From positions 496,001-560,000 of the forward strand of contig NZ_JAACJE010000001.1 in assembly GCF_010020825.1 (NCBI RefSeq): a stretch of DNA of 64,000 nt, written 5' to 3'. Position 1 is the first letter of the stretch. The number at the start of each line of letters is the position of its first letter. Positions 51,289-59,297 of the stretch are shown one piece after another. The translations under genes were made by a program, and so were the position numbers. The notes beneath the pieces are model-generated. The model ran no database searches. It saw only the letters and a list, made by a program, of their open reading frames with translations, and was not told the origin of the DNA. This DNA comes from Acidovorax sp. 210-6. Lineage in GTDB: Bacteria > Pseudomonadota > Gammaproteobacteria > Burkholderiales > Burkholderiaceae_C.

Positions 51289-52077
51289 CTAGGCTAATGG
51301 GAGCAAGTCCAAAGCATATTTCCGCGTGTTCAACGCCGCCTTCCGCAGTGTCAGCGGTTCCATCCTTGCGGCCGCCCATTTCTTGACGAGCTCAACAGTT
51401 TCCGGATCGGCCATTGCGCCGATGATGATCCCTGTCAATTCGAAGGGAGGAAAGGTGGCAGTCCCCGGCCCTCCCTCGTATTCGGGACGGATGATTCTCC
51501 ATTCATCCTCATACTCCCAGTTAGACGACTTCGTGCATAGCGCCAACTCCAGAGCGTTGGACTGCTTGCGGTACATCTCTATGGGGGTTCGAGTCTCAGA
51601 GTACTGAACTTTCATTGGTGTGCCGACTGTGAGAGCAATCGAGCCACGGAACTCAAGACAGATCCCTTTGTGGTTGTCTGCATAGTGTGCCCACATCAGC
51701 AGATTGTCCGGCTTAGTGGTGACGCAGTACACCCCAGTAACATCGGCCACTAAAGCGCGGTGCGCCGCGCTCATCGCAGCTTCGGTCTGCTTAATTGCTT
51801 CTGGGCTGAGGCGCGCCTCAACATCTCTTTTCGCTAATTCACGCAAGTCGCCGGAATACTGGAAACTGAACTTCTCGTGAAGCCTGATGTAGTCCTTGAT
51901 CTGCTCCTCCACCGTGCCTTCAAACGAGAAGACCGGCAGCAGATCAAACGGGTCATTGAACGTGCGGGAGGGAGCCATGTAAATCTCGTTGTACAGAACG
52001 GTGCGTTCAACGTACTTTTCGGCGCCGCCATTCATACCTCTGTACTTGTACAACTTCGCAGGAAGGTTCATCGACAT
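51289..52077 (-). CDS. DUF2971 domain protein
   Basis: A 262-residue cytosolic protein. The pattern LPAKLYKYRGMN...FNDPFDLLPVFSF near the N-terminus and CVTTKPDNLLMWAHYADNHKGICLEF in the middle, then EDEWRIIRPE, are the DUF2971 hallmarks. The function is unknown; such genes often sit in defence and mobile regions. The ATG used has an AAAGAGG site 3-4 bp upstream; a second ATG two codons later has better spacing. Confidence 0.85.
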   Translation of the reverse strand: MSMNLPAKLYKYRGMNGGAEKYVERTVLYNEIYMAPSRTFNDPFDLLPVFSFEGTVEEQIKDYIRLHEKFSFQYSGDLRELAKRDVEARLSPEAIKQTEAAMSAAHRALVADVTGVYCVTTKPDNLLMWAHYADNHKGICLEFRGSIALTVGTPMKVQYSETRTPIEMYRKQSNALELALCTKSSNWEYEDEWRIIRPEYEGGPGTATFPPFELTGIIIGAMADPETVELVKKWAAARMEPLTLRKAALNTRKYALDLLPLA

Positions 52078-52390
52078 GGCCTCTTTTTGTTCACAATGCA
52101 ACATCGTTACATAGGCTGCAATACCATTTCAATCGTCAATCCATCCGAAGCTCTGGTGCAAAAGCTTCTTGCAGTGATCTATGGTAGACGGCGGCGCCGG
52201 AACAAATGACGGAACGTATCAACGAAATTGTCCTCCCGCACCTGCTCCCAGAAAGCAGCTGTCTGGCGCTGGATCTGCCGTAGGGCCAACGGTTGCTTCT
52301 GGCCCCACAGCTGCCGGAGACTCCTCGGCCTCAGTCGGCCGCAATCGCTGCAAAAGCGCCTCTCGCAACCAAAACTCCACCCTCACGCAA
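52078..52390 (-). other. Region after umuC with a possible 55-residue frame
   Basis: A GTG at 52386, 4 bp after the umuC stop, opens a 56-codon frame ending at 52219 on the same strand (start RVEFWLREALLQRLRP, Pro/Ala-rich tail). Close spacing to umuC could mean a small fourth gene of the SOS operon, but no ribosome site or homology was recognised. The remaining part (52078-52218) has nothing notable. Confidence 0.3.
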
Positions 52391-53755
52391 TCACCCTGTC
52401 TGCCCCCGTTCAGCAGTAGAAGGCATCGGAGGCGAAGTGACAGACACATCCCCCACCTCCAGCATGTCGTCCCAACGTGTCGTGTAGGCCGGTGACCTGC
52501 GCTCCTGCCGCATCGCCCAATTGGCACGCTCTGCCGTCGCCTGTATCCCGGCGCTGGCCAACTTCACCATCCCACGCCCATAGCGCTGATTAAGCTCATC
52601 CAGCACCCCCATCAGCCGCTCCCGGGTGCTGTCTTCTGCTTCCAGCGGGTCCAGATCGAGTTCCCCTTGTCGCAGCTTTGCGCTGTGCAAGTCCAGTAGC
52701 ATGACTCCTGCCTTGATGAAGGCGTAGCCAGGTCGGTAGATCTGGCGCAGCCCGGTCAATGTCGCATGGACGATGGGAACCGTGTCACTGGTGGCCCTCA
52801 GCAACGGCACGGTGATGGATCTGGCGTACTGCGGCCCTTTGCGGTACGGACTGGTATGAATGAACACCAATACATGGGCGGTGTGGCTGGCCTGCCTGCG
52901 CAGCTTTTGCGCGGCCATGCTGGCAAACGTGCTCACGGCCTGCTCCAGGTCCGGAAGCTCGCTGACGGGTTGTCCGAACGACCGGGTGCAGGCAATCTCC
53001 TTCTTGGGTGGCGGTTGATCGTCCAGTCCGATACAGGGCATGCCCTGCAGCTCTCGCACCGTGCGCTCCAGCACCACGGACCAGCGCCTGCGCACAGTGG
53101 CAGGGTCAAGGCGTGCCAGGTCCAGCACGGTCTCGATGCCTGCCTCCTTGAGCTGGGCTGCGATCTTGCGCCCCACGCCCCACACTTCTCCCACTTCTGT
53201 CGCTTCCAGCACCACATCCAGTTCTTCACGGGGCAATTGCGCGAGGTTGCAGACCTGGGCCAGTTCTGCAGGGTAGGAGCCTGGTTTGCGTTCAGCCGTC
53301 TTGGCCACATGGTTGGCCAGCTTGGCCAGGGTCTTGGTCGGTGCAATACCGATCCCGCAGGGTATGCCGACCCACTGCAGCACCCGGGCACGGATGGCAT
53401 GGGCTCGCTCTGTCAGGTCGCCCCGGATGCCACTGAGGTCCACAAAGCTCTCATCGATGGAGTACACCTCCTGCCGGTGGCCCAGCCCTGCCACCAGGCT
53501 GGCCATGCGGTCGCTCATGTCCCCGTACAGGGCAAAGTTGGCCGATAGGGCCACCAGGCCCGCCTCATGCTCCAGGTGCCGGATCTCATGCCAGGGGTGT
53601 CCCATGCGCACTCCCAGGGCCTTGGCTTCGTTGGAGCGCGCAATGGCGCAGCCGTCGTTGTTGCTCAGAACGATGACGGGCCGATGCTGCAGATCAGGCC
53701 GGAACACCCGTTCACAGCTAACGTAGAAGTTGTTGCCATCGACCAGCGCGTACAT
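52391..53755 (-). CDS. umuC: Y-family DNA polymerase V catalytic subunit UmuC
   Basis: A 454-residue translesion polymerase. The catalytic motifs are YALVDGNNFYVSCERVF (Asp), and YSIDESFVDLSG (Asp-Glu); NNDGCAIARSNEAKALGVRMG and the HhH region EVWGVGRKIAAQLKEAGIETVLDLA are typical of UmuC. With the UmuD' dimer it makes Pol V for error-prone bypass. It is the last gene of umuD-cho-umuC under one LexA box. The C-terminus is slightly longer than E. coli UmuC (422). Confidence 0.95.
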   Translation of the reverse strand: MYALVDGNNFYVSCERVFRPDLQHRPVIVLSNNDGCAIARSNEAKALGVRMGHPWHEIRHLEHEAGLVALSANFALYGDMSDRMASLVAGLGHRQEVYSIDESFVDLSGIRGDLTERAHAIRARVLQWVGIPCGIGIAPTKTLAKLANHVAKTAERKPGSYPAELAQVCNLAQLPREELDVVLEATEVGEVWGVGRKIAAQLKEAGIETVLDLARLDPATVRRRWSVVLERTVRELQGMPCIGLDDQPPPKKEIACTRSFGQPVSELPDLEQAVSTFASMAAQKLRRQASHTAHVLVFIHTSPYRKGPQYARSITVPLLRATSDTVPIVHATLTGLRQIYRPGYAFIKAGVMLLDLHSAKLRQGELDLDPLEAEDSTRERLMGVLDELNQRYGRGMVKLASAGIQATAERANWAMRQERRSPAYTTRWDDMLEVGDVSVTSPPMPSTAERGQTG

Positions 53756-53775
53756 GGGAGCGTCCTGCCCTGGGG

Positions 53776-54669
53776 TCACAGCAGAATGATCTCGGAACGC
53801 CCGCTGAGCAGCGGCTTGCACAGGATCTTGTATCCGTCGGCGTCGAATCCCACTTCGGCACGGTCCAGTGCCGATGCCTGCTCGGGCTGGCTGATGCTGC
53901 CCAGGTAGCACCAGTGGCGCAACACATGGATCTGGACGTCGTTGGGATGCTGCGGCCGTGGCGATTCGTTGCGCTCCGGCGTGAAGCGTTCGACCAGACC
54001 GACCGTGCCCGGATACGGCCAGGTGGCGATCTGCAGGTCTTGCAGCGCGGTCAACAGGCGCTGGCGATGCGCATCCTGCGATTCGTCGCCCCGGCAGACC
54101 CCGGCGCACTGGCGCAGCATGGCCCTGAAACACGGTCTGCCTGGGGCAAGCTTCTCCAGACCCAGAGCGCCGTAGCACAGCTTGTGCTGGTCTGCGAGCT
54201 TGCGCAGTCCTTCCTGGGCCGCCCGGTGGCTGTTGAACAGGCCGTACAGGCCGGATTCGGTGGCGAACTGGATGTCCTTGGCATACACCACCTCGGGCCG
54301 GTTGCCGTTCATGCGCAGCGCACACAGCTGGCGGCTGCGGCGCAGCTTCTGGTTGAACAGCGGGTGCAGTTCCTTGATCAGTTTCGCTTCCAGCAGCAGG
54401 GCCCCAATCTCTCCCGCCGTGCGGATATGGCTGATGCGCCGGGTCTGGCGCAGCATGCGCGCTTCGTCGGGTGTGCGCAGATGGGCCAGCAAACGGTTGC
54501 GCAGGTTGATGCTCTTGCCGATGTACAGCGGCAGATCACCTTCCTCGCCGTGGAAGGTGTACACCCCAGGCGCTGCAGGCATGTCGGCAAGGGCTGCGCG
54601 CAGGTGCTCGGGGTATTCGTAATAGCGGGCTTCATCGAACTCTGGGCGGCGGCGTGCTGGGATGTGCAT
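53776..54669 (-). CDS. cho: Excinuclease Cho (UvrC N-terminal homologue)
   Basis: A 297-residue GIY-YIG endonuclease. The motif is APGVYTFHGEEGDLPLYIGKSINLRNRLLAHL, with the G-V-Y/Y-I-G core and catalytic Arg, and Glu in IGALLLEAKLIKELHPLFN. The size is that of E. coli Cho (295). In E. coli, Cho makes the 3' incision at bulky lesions in UvrABC repair and is SOS-induced. Here it is placed between umuD and umuC with 14- and 20-bp gaps, an unusual inclusion in the mutagenesis operon. The start is set at MHIPARRRPEFDEARYYEYP. Confidence 0.9.
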   Translation of the reverse strand: MHIPARRRPEFDEARYYEYPEHLRAALADMPAAPGVYTFHGEEGDLPLYIGKSINLRNRLLAHLRTPDEARMLRQTRRISHIRTAGEIGALLLEAKLIKELHPLFNQKLRRSRQLCALRMNGNRPEVVYAKDIQFATESGLYGLFNSHRAAQEGLRKLADQHKLCYGALGLEKLAPGRPCFRAMLRQCAGVCRGDESQDAHRQRLLTALQDLQIATWPYPGTVGLVERFTPERNESPRPQHPNDVQIHVLRHWCYLGSISQPEQASALDRAEVGFDADGYKILCKPLLSGRSEIILL

Positions 54670-54683
54670 GGCAAAGCTCCGCT

Positions 54684-55127
54684 TCAGGTCTTGAACTGCT
54701 TGACGCTGGCCAGCACCACACCCCAGACCTCGATGGTCTGGCCTTCCTGGGGAATGATGTCCTCGAAGGCCGGATTGGCCGCCTGTAGCTTGAGCCTGCC
54801 GCCGCGCAGCCACAGCTTCTTGCAGGTATAGGCCCCATCGACCACGGCCACGACGATCAGTCCATGGCGCGGCTTGATGGCCCGGTCCACCAGGATCACA
54901 TCACCATGAAAAATCCCCTCGTCGCGCATCGAGTCGCCCCGCACCCGCAGTGTGTAGGTCGCCTGGGGATGGCGCACGATGTGCTTGAGCACGTCGATGC
55001 GCTCCCCCTGAAAATCCTCGGCCGGAGACGGAAACCCTGCATGCACGCTGGTGTCGATCTCCAGCGCGGAGAGACCGGGGACATAGGGCTCAGGGGCTGG
55101 GCAGGGAGAATCGAGAACCGGAAGCAT
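54684..55127 (-). CDS. umuD: UmuD-type S24 self-cleaving SOS mutagenesis protein
   Basis: A 147-residue protein. The cleavage site is Ala30-Gly31 (SVHAGFPSPAED), the nucleophile Ser66 in RVRGDSMRDEGIF, and the general base Lys103 in VVDGAYTCKKLW, all intact. RecA-stimulated cleavage gives UmuD', which pairs with UmuC. The start MLPVLDSP is 38 bp from the LexA box; the frame is open further upstream but would run over that box. Confidence 0.94.
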   Translation of the reverse strand: MLPVLDSPCPAPEPYVPGLSALEIDTSVHAGFPSPAEDFQGERIDVLKHIVRHPQATYTLRVRGDSMRDEGIFHGDVILVDRAIKPRHGLIVVAVVDGAYTCKKLWLRGGRLKLQAANPAFEDIIPQEGQTIEVWGVVLASVKQFKT

Positions 55128-55164
55128 GGGGTGGCGTGCCGGAAACGGCGGATAAACATGAATA

Positions 55165-55180
55165 CTGTGATTAAATACAG
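55165..55180 (-). promoter_or_regulatory. LexA (SOS) box of umuD-cho-umuC
   Basis: CTGTGATTAAATACAG is a perfect CTGT-N8-ACAG box, flanked by TA on both sides (TACTGT...ACAGTA). It is 38 bp upstream of umuD. The SRAP gene on the other strand starts 185 bp away, too far for the same box to be its usual operator. Confidence 0.9.
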
Positions 55181-55364
55181 TATATTCCCGCCTGCCGCAC
55201 ACTGGCAATTCCCGGGCTTGCCACTCTGGCTATGCTCTGCCTATTGCTTGAGCGCCGTGCTGCAGGCCAGCATTGGCGTGGCCTGCAGGGCTTATCCAGA
55301 CGACTATCCACAGGTTTGACCCCAAGGATTGGGGACAAGGACACACCCCACAAAGCGAAAGAGC

Positions 55365-56006
55365 ATGTGCAGCCACTACCAGGGTCTTCAGCGTCCTGAA
55401 GCCTACCGCGCGGTCTTCAAGGCCGAGCCTCCTGCCGTACTGGGTAAAGAGGATATGTGGCCTTGCTACCAGGGCAGCTTCATCCGTCGGCACCCGCATG
55501 CCGATGTGGGCGATGAGGCGGTACCGCCCCATGAGGCCCTGATCGGGCAGTACGGCCTGGTGCCGCACTGGGCCAGCGATCTCAAGCTGGGTCGCCACAC
55601 CTACAACGCCCGCTCAGAGACCGTGGCCACCAAGCCCAGCTTCCGGGATGCCTGGCGCCAGGCACGTCACTGCATCATCCCGGCCATGGCCATCTACGAG
55701 CCGGACTGGCGCACCGGCAAGGCCGTCCCCACCCGCATCAGCCGCGCCGATGGCCAGCCCATGGGCATCGCGGGGCTCTGGGATCGGTGGAAGTCCCCCC
55801 GAGGTGAGGTCGTGCATAGCTTCACCATGCTGACCATCAATGCCGACCAGCATCCGCTGATGAATCTGTTCCACAAGCCCACCGACGAGAAGCGCATGGT
55901 GGTGGTCCTGGAGCCCGAGCAGTTCGACGACTGGCTGCAGGCTCCCGCGAGCCGCAGCATGGAGTTCCTTCGGCCTTTCCCGGCCGATGGCTTGCGGGTG
56001 GGGTAG
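55365..56006 (+). CDS. SRAP domain protein (YedK/HMCES-like abasic-site DNA crosslinker)
   Basis: A 213-residue protein. After Met removal, Cys2 (MCSHYQG) is the residue that forms a thiazolidine crosslink with abasic sites in single-stranded DNA. TYNARSETV and MAIYEPDW carry the conserved Asn and Glu, and FHKPTDEKRM the conserved His. It shields abasic sites and is often called SOS-response-associated. It is divergent from umuD, forming one DNA-damage cluster. Confidence 0.92.
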   Translation: MCSHYQGLQRPEAYRAVFKAEPPAVLGKEDMWPCYQGSFIRRHPHADVGDEAVPPHEALIGQYGLVPHWASDLKLGRHTYNARSETVATKPSFRDAWRQARHCIIPAMAIYEPDWRTGKAVPTRISRADGQPMGIAGLWDRWKSPRGEVVHSFTMLTINADQHPLMNLFHKPTDEKRMVVVLEPEQFDDWLQAPASRSMEFLRPFPADGLRVG

Positions 56007-56065
56007 AGACCCATCTGGCGAATCTGTTCTGTACGGCGTACTCCCGCCGTGCATTCCCAACAGCA

Positions 56066-56878
56066 ATGAACCAAGCGTTTGAAGTGAAACTGTCTTCCAC
56101 CTGGTCGCGCCTGCTGCGCGTGACCGCGATCCTTGCACTCGCAACAGCCAATGCCGCCCAGGCCCGTGTCTCGGTGCTGGAAGCCATCGATAGCACCTCG
56201 GGACACCCAACGAGCTTTGCGCAGTGCCCTCAGTTCTTTGCCAACGGCCAACCGCCTGTAGTGGCGCCACTACCCAAGCAGCGGCAGCTGTGGTACGAAG
56301 CGTTTGCCATCCTGCACAGCGGCGAAACCAAGACGCCCGTCTATGTGGCACAGCGCTTGAACCGGCGCAGCATTGAGGACGCTGATGAAAGGCGTGCAAC
56401 CAGGTTCTTTGCCGATGCCCGGCTGCCCAGGGGCGAGCGCGCAGAACTGGAGGACTACAAGCGCTCGGGGTACTCCCGAGGCCATATGGCACCAGCGGGG
56501 GACATGCCGACGCCGACAGCCATGGCCCAGAGCTTCAGCCTAGCCAACATGGTGCCGCAGGACATCCAGCACAACGGTGGCGCCTGGGCCAGGATAGAGC
56601 AGGACACACGGCACTTCGTGCGAAGAGCCAAAGGGGATGTGTTCGTCATCACCGGGCCGGTGTTCACGACAGAAAGTCCTCGCATCGGGGACAACGGGGT
56701 CAGGGTTCCGACCTACCTGTTCAAGCTGGTGTACGACCAGTACGACAACCGGGCGTGGGCGCATTGGCAGGAGAACAGGGAGGGGGAGCGGGTCGGGAGG
56801 CCGATCAGCTATCAGGAACTGGTGAAGCGGACTGGGGTGGAGTTCTTGCCGGGACTTGCGGTTTCACAACGGAATTGA
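56066..56878 (+). CDS. Secreted DNA/RNA non-specific endonuclease (NUC1 family)
   Basis: A 270-residue nuclease. A Sec signal peptide is seen (hydrophobic LLRVTAILALATANAAQA, likely cut near AQA). The beta-beta-alpha-metal motif is GYSRGHMAPAGDM with catalytic His, preceded by the family's ARLPRGERAELEDYKRS; SFSLANMVPQDIQHNGGAWARIE holds the metal-binding Asn. It acts outside the cytoplasm on nucleic acid. It lies 59 bp after the SRAP gene on the same strand; a link to it is unclear. Confidence 0.9.
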   Translation: MNQAFEVKLSSTWSRLLRVTAILALATANAAQARVSVLEAIDSTSGHPTSFAQCPQFFANGQPPVVAPLPKQRQLWYEAFAILHSGETKTPVYVAQRLNRRSIEDADERRATRFFADARLPRGERAELEDYKRSGYSRGHMAPAGDMPTPTAMAQSFSLANMVPQDIQHNGGAWARIEQDTRHFVRRAKGDVFVITGPVFTTESPRIGDNGVRVPTYLFKLVYDQYDNRAWAHWQENREGERVGRPISYQELVKRTGVEFLPGLAVSQRN

Positions 56879-56918
56879 TGGGCGTTTTGCACATCTGGAG
56901 AGGAGCGCCCACAATTGG

Positions 56919-57165
56919 GCAACTGACCTGCTCCAACTAGAGCAGTTCCGAAAGAGGCAATCGTCAGAATGCCATTGCCAACTCCGTGAAACACCGCAAA
57001 CGCTGCAGCCATCGAAGCATCCGCGATGGCGAGCAGCCCGGCCCCCATGGGATACATCAGGGTAGCCAGGCGAACTGAGAGCAGTGGATTCACATGCCGC
57101 AGAAGCCCAAACTCCAGCAATCGGCCTGCCACCTGCGCAGTGCCTAACAAGGCACCTACAGCCAA
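56919..57165 (-). pseudogene. Fragment of an MFS transporter
   Basis: About 82 codons read GALLGTAQVAGRLLEFGLL, then two hydrophobic helices and an AVFHGVGNGILTIAS segment, the typical pattern from the second half of an MFS_1 transporter (GAGNGLLTIARGT in intact relatives). Both the N-terminal half and the C-terminal helices are missing, and the frame then runs into non-family sequence opposite the nuclease gene. It is a remnant of an older gene at the junction between the nuclease and the next gene. Confidence 0.55.
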
Positions 57166-57177
57166 GGCAGTGGCCCA

Positions 57178-58326
57178 TCAAGCCTTCCGCATGGTCGCCG
57201 GGTGGGTTTGATCAAAAAATTCAGCAATCTGCCAGAGAGTCACTGGATGCAGCCCCAGTTGGGCAAGCAAGGCGTGATACTGATCGCGCGCCGCCAGCAA
57301 TGCGTCGTATGTATCTGGCAACCACTGAAACTGGCCCATCTCGTTCGCGCGCCCCAGAGCCTCAGACAATGCATCCTCATCATCTGGCCTGAAAAATAGC
57401 GCTTGCATCGCATCCAGATACCAAACCTCAGGCATCACGATAGCGCGCCCCGAAGCCAGCATGTCTAGCTGAAACCGCCAATTCATTGACTGCAGCGCCA
57501 GCGCAGCCGTAGCTGCATCAAGACACCAAGCAGTCAATCGATCTCCTTTCAAGAAGGAAGCGTCCGCAGCGATGCCAAGCAGAGTTTTGTGAACCTGGCT
57601 TGCGGAGAAATCAAGCTGGTTCAAGCGCGCCTCGTACGTCGGTTGTGGCGCCATTCTCATGAGATTCTGGAACGCCAGGGGACCAAAAGCGAACTCGTTT
57701 TCAACGGACTGTCGATCAGCGTCGGACAACTCAAGCATGGCTAGTTCCATGTCGGATGACAGGGATTCGTACACCGTGCCGCACCGGTGATTCCACCTGT
57801 CGTGCAAACACTCCATGACCCGGTTCGATAGCATCGCTTTCGCGTCCCAAAGACTTAACCCCTTGTGGACTTGATCGTTTCCAAGCGCTGCTACGTCCAG
57901 AGCGTCCAAATGAAGATGTAGTGGACTTCGCGGTACGTACTGGCTTATCCGCTGCCCCACCGGTGATCGATGCAGCTTACCCGTGTCCGGTTCCAAAGCT
58001 TGCACGGCCAAGCCTCCAAGCACCAACTCTTCATAGAACCCGCTTTCCTCGCGCCTTTCCCTCGACCTACCCGCCTTGGCATCAAAGAACTGGTCCAGCC
58101 TCCTGATTGCTGCACGTTGAACACGAGGCGGCGCATCACCAAACCAACTGTCCCAGGTTCTTGGGTCGAATGGCGTTCTAGACAGCACCTCAGTCATGCC
58201 TGTGAGGACCGACTTTCCCTGAGGAATTCCAGGCTCATGCGTCGCCTCCAGCATCCGATGCTTGAAGTGGTTGACAGCGCATTTGAGCCTCAACCTGAAC
58301 ATCGGGGACGTGTTGGTTCCAGTCAT
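57178..58326 (-). CDS. Unknown 382-residue protein next to the transposon regulator
   Basis: No family was recognised. The protein is mainly helical and acidic, without signal peptide or membrane segment. Visible parts are LSRTPFDPRTWDSWFGDAPPRVQRAAIRRLDQFFDAKAGR near the N-terminus and LWQIAEFFDQTHPATMRKA at the end. It is divergent from the Xre-type regulator, with a 222-bp shared region that contains a palindrome. Association with the tns genes suggests a conserved accessory of this Tn7-like family; this is inference. Confidence 0.65.
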   Translation of the reverse strand: MTGTNTSPMFRLRLKCAVNHFKHRMLEATHEPGIPQGKSVLTGMTEVLSRTPFDPRTWDSWFGDAPPRVQRAAIRRLDQFFDAKAGRSRERREESGFYEELVLGGLAVQALEPDTGKLHRSPVGQRISQYVPRSPLHLHLDALDVAALGNDQVHKGLSLWDAKAMLSNRVMECLHDRWNHRCGTVYESLSSDMELAMLELSDADRQSVENEFAFGPLAFQNLMRMAPQPTYEARLNQLDFSASQVHKTLLGIAADASFLKGDRLTAWCLDAATAALALQSMNWRFQLDMLASGRAIVMPEVWYLDAMQALFFRPDDEDALSEALGRANEMGQFQWLPDTYDALLAARDQYHALLAQLGLHPVTLWQIAEFFDQTHPATMRKA

Positions 58327-58353
58327 AAAAAATGCATCTCAGGCTCCCCTTTG

Positions 58354-58363
58354 GCAAATTTGC
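58354..58363. promoter_or_regulatory. Palindrome in the divergent promoter region
   Basis: GCAAATTTGC is a perfect 10-bp palindrome, 28 bp upstream of the minus-strand gene and followed by a second TGCATTTG half-like piece. It is a candidate operator for the Xre-type protein. A site this short could occur by chance. Confidence 0.3.
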
Positions 58364-58548
58364 ATTTGAAGTGCTGAACAGTTGTTTGGATTGTTCATGG
58401 ATATCTGCGTGAGCTCCAAATGGGGACGCGGATGCGGCGGCGCAAAAACCACACGCCAATCTCTTTGGTTTTTGTATCGACAGTTTTCCGGGCGAGGTCT
58501 ACCCTCGACCCAATTTCGCCTTCTGTATCCGTCACACCATTCAAAGAC

Positions 58549-58983
58549 ATGGCTTTGGGCTATCGCGATCCCATCGGACTTCGTGATCACGAAGAGGAAA
58601 ACCTCGACCCCCAAAACCCCGCCTGTAGTTTCGGCGAACTCTTGTTCCTGCTGCGAAGCAAACAACGATTGAGCCTCCGCGCCCTAGGGGAGAGAGCCGG
58701 CGTGACTGCGTCACTCATCAGTGAATTTGAGAACGCGCGTCGCCCACCGCCTGCAAAGCCAGCGGTGACCCAGCTGGCTCAGGCACTGGAACTGTCACCG
58801 CATGACACCCAGCGGCTCACCGAACTTGCCTTGCAAGAGCGCAGCGGCATGGGGCTGAGAGTGGCCCGATCCACTCCACGCCACGTGGCGGACCTGCTAC
58901 GAGACATCGCCTGCATAGGCCAGCAGTTGTCGCCCGCCCATGTTCGATCCATCCGTCAAAGCTTGGAGGTGGCGATGAAATAA
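58549..58983 (+). CDS. Xre-family HTH regulator of the Tn7-like element
   Basis: A 144-residue protein with a Cro/C1 HTH at about residues 25-80 (FGELLFLLRSKQRLSLRALGERAGVTASLISEFENARRPPPAKPAVTQLAQALELSPHDTQRLTELAL) and a C-terminal helical tail. The start MALGYRDPIGL is favoured; the frame is open to an earlier ATG at 58420. It lies just upstream of tnsA on the same strand and may control tns expression. Regulators in this position are seen in other Tn7-like elements, by general knowledge. Confidence 0.8.
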   Translation: MALGYRDPIGLRDHEEENLDPQNPACSFGELLFLLRSKQRLSLRALGERAGVTASLISEFENARRPPPAKPAVTQLAQALELSPHDTQRLTELALQERSGMGLRVARSTPRHVADLLRDIACIGQQLSPAHVRSIRQSLEVAMK

Positions 58984-59129
58984 AAAAACGGCAGGACCCC
59001 TTTTTCAGAAGCCCCGCCGTCCGGGTGCTCAGACCGAAGTCTTCGCGAGTAGCAACGCTAGATTATCAGATCTGACGCACGGGTGGTGGATTTGTTCGCG
59101 CCTATCAGGCGAACACGAAAGTCAGATCT
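58984..59129 (+). promoter_or_regulatory. Region upstream of the tns genes with inverted repeats
   Basis: AGATCTGAC at 59068-59076 and GTCAGATCT at 59121-59129 are perfect inverted copies; the first is within the palindrome TCAGATCTGA. Between them is CGCCTATCAGGCG. The second copy touches the ATG at 59130. The pair is a candidate operator for control of the tns operon. Just after the xre stop, ACGGCAGG and CCCCGCCGT form an imperfect hairpin without a T-run. Confidence 0.4.
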
Positions 59130-59297
59130 ATGCAATCCATCACTCTTCGCAGTGAGGCCTTGACGCGTCAGCGCCAGGCATCTCACGCCACACCAATCCC
59201 TGTTTTCGTGCAAGAAAGGTACCTGGCCAAGCCTCTGCACACTGCACTGGCGTTCCAACCCTGTATCAACCTCCAAGTACCGGAGGTGAAGCCATGA
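59130..59297 (+). CDS. Small protein (55 residues) coupled to tnsA
   Basis: ATG 59130 to TGA 59295-59297 gives a 55-residue frame (start MQSITLRSEALTRQRQA, end INLQVPEVKP). Its stop overlaps the tnsA ATG as ATGA, the arrangement of translational coupling that also links tnsA to tnsB and tnsB to tnsC. No family was recognised. It could be a leader peptide or a small accessory transposition protein. Confidence 0.45.
   Translation: MQSITLRSEALTRQRQASHATPIPVFVQERYLAKPLHTALAFQPCINLQVPEVKP

Noticed and set aside
55260-55288. 10-bp inverted repeat CTGCAGGCCA/TGGCCTGCAG as a terminator
   Set aside because: There is no T-run on either side and it lies in a promoter region between divergent genes; its role is unknown.
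55158-55319. 53-codon plus-strand frame starting beside the umuD LexA box
   Set aside because: Its start codon lies upstream of and overlaps the box, so it could not be the box-controlled gene, and it shows no family features.
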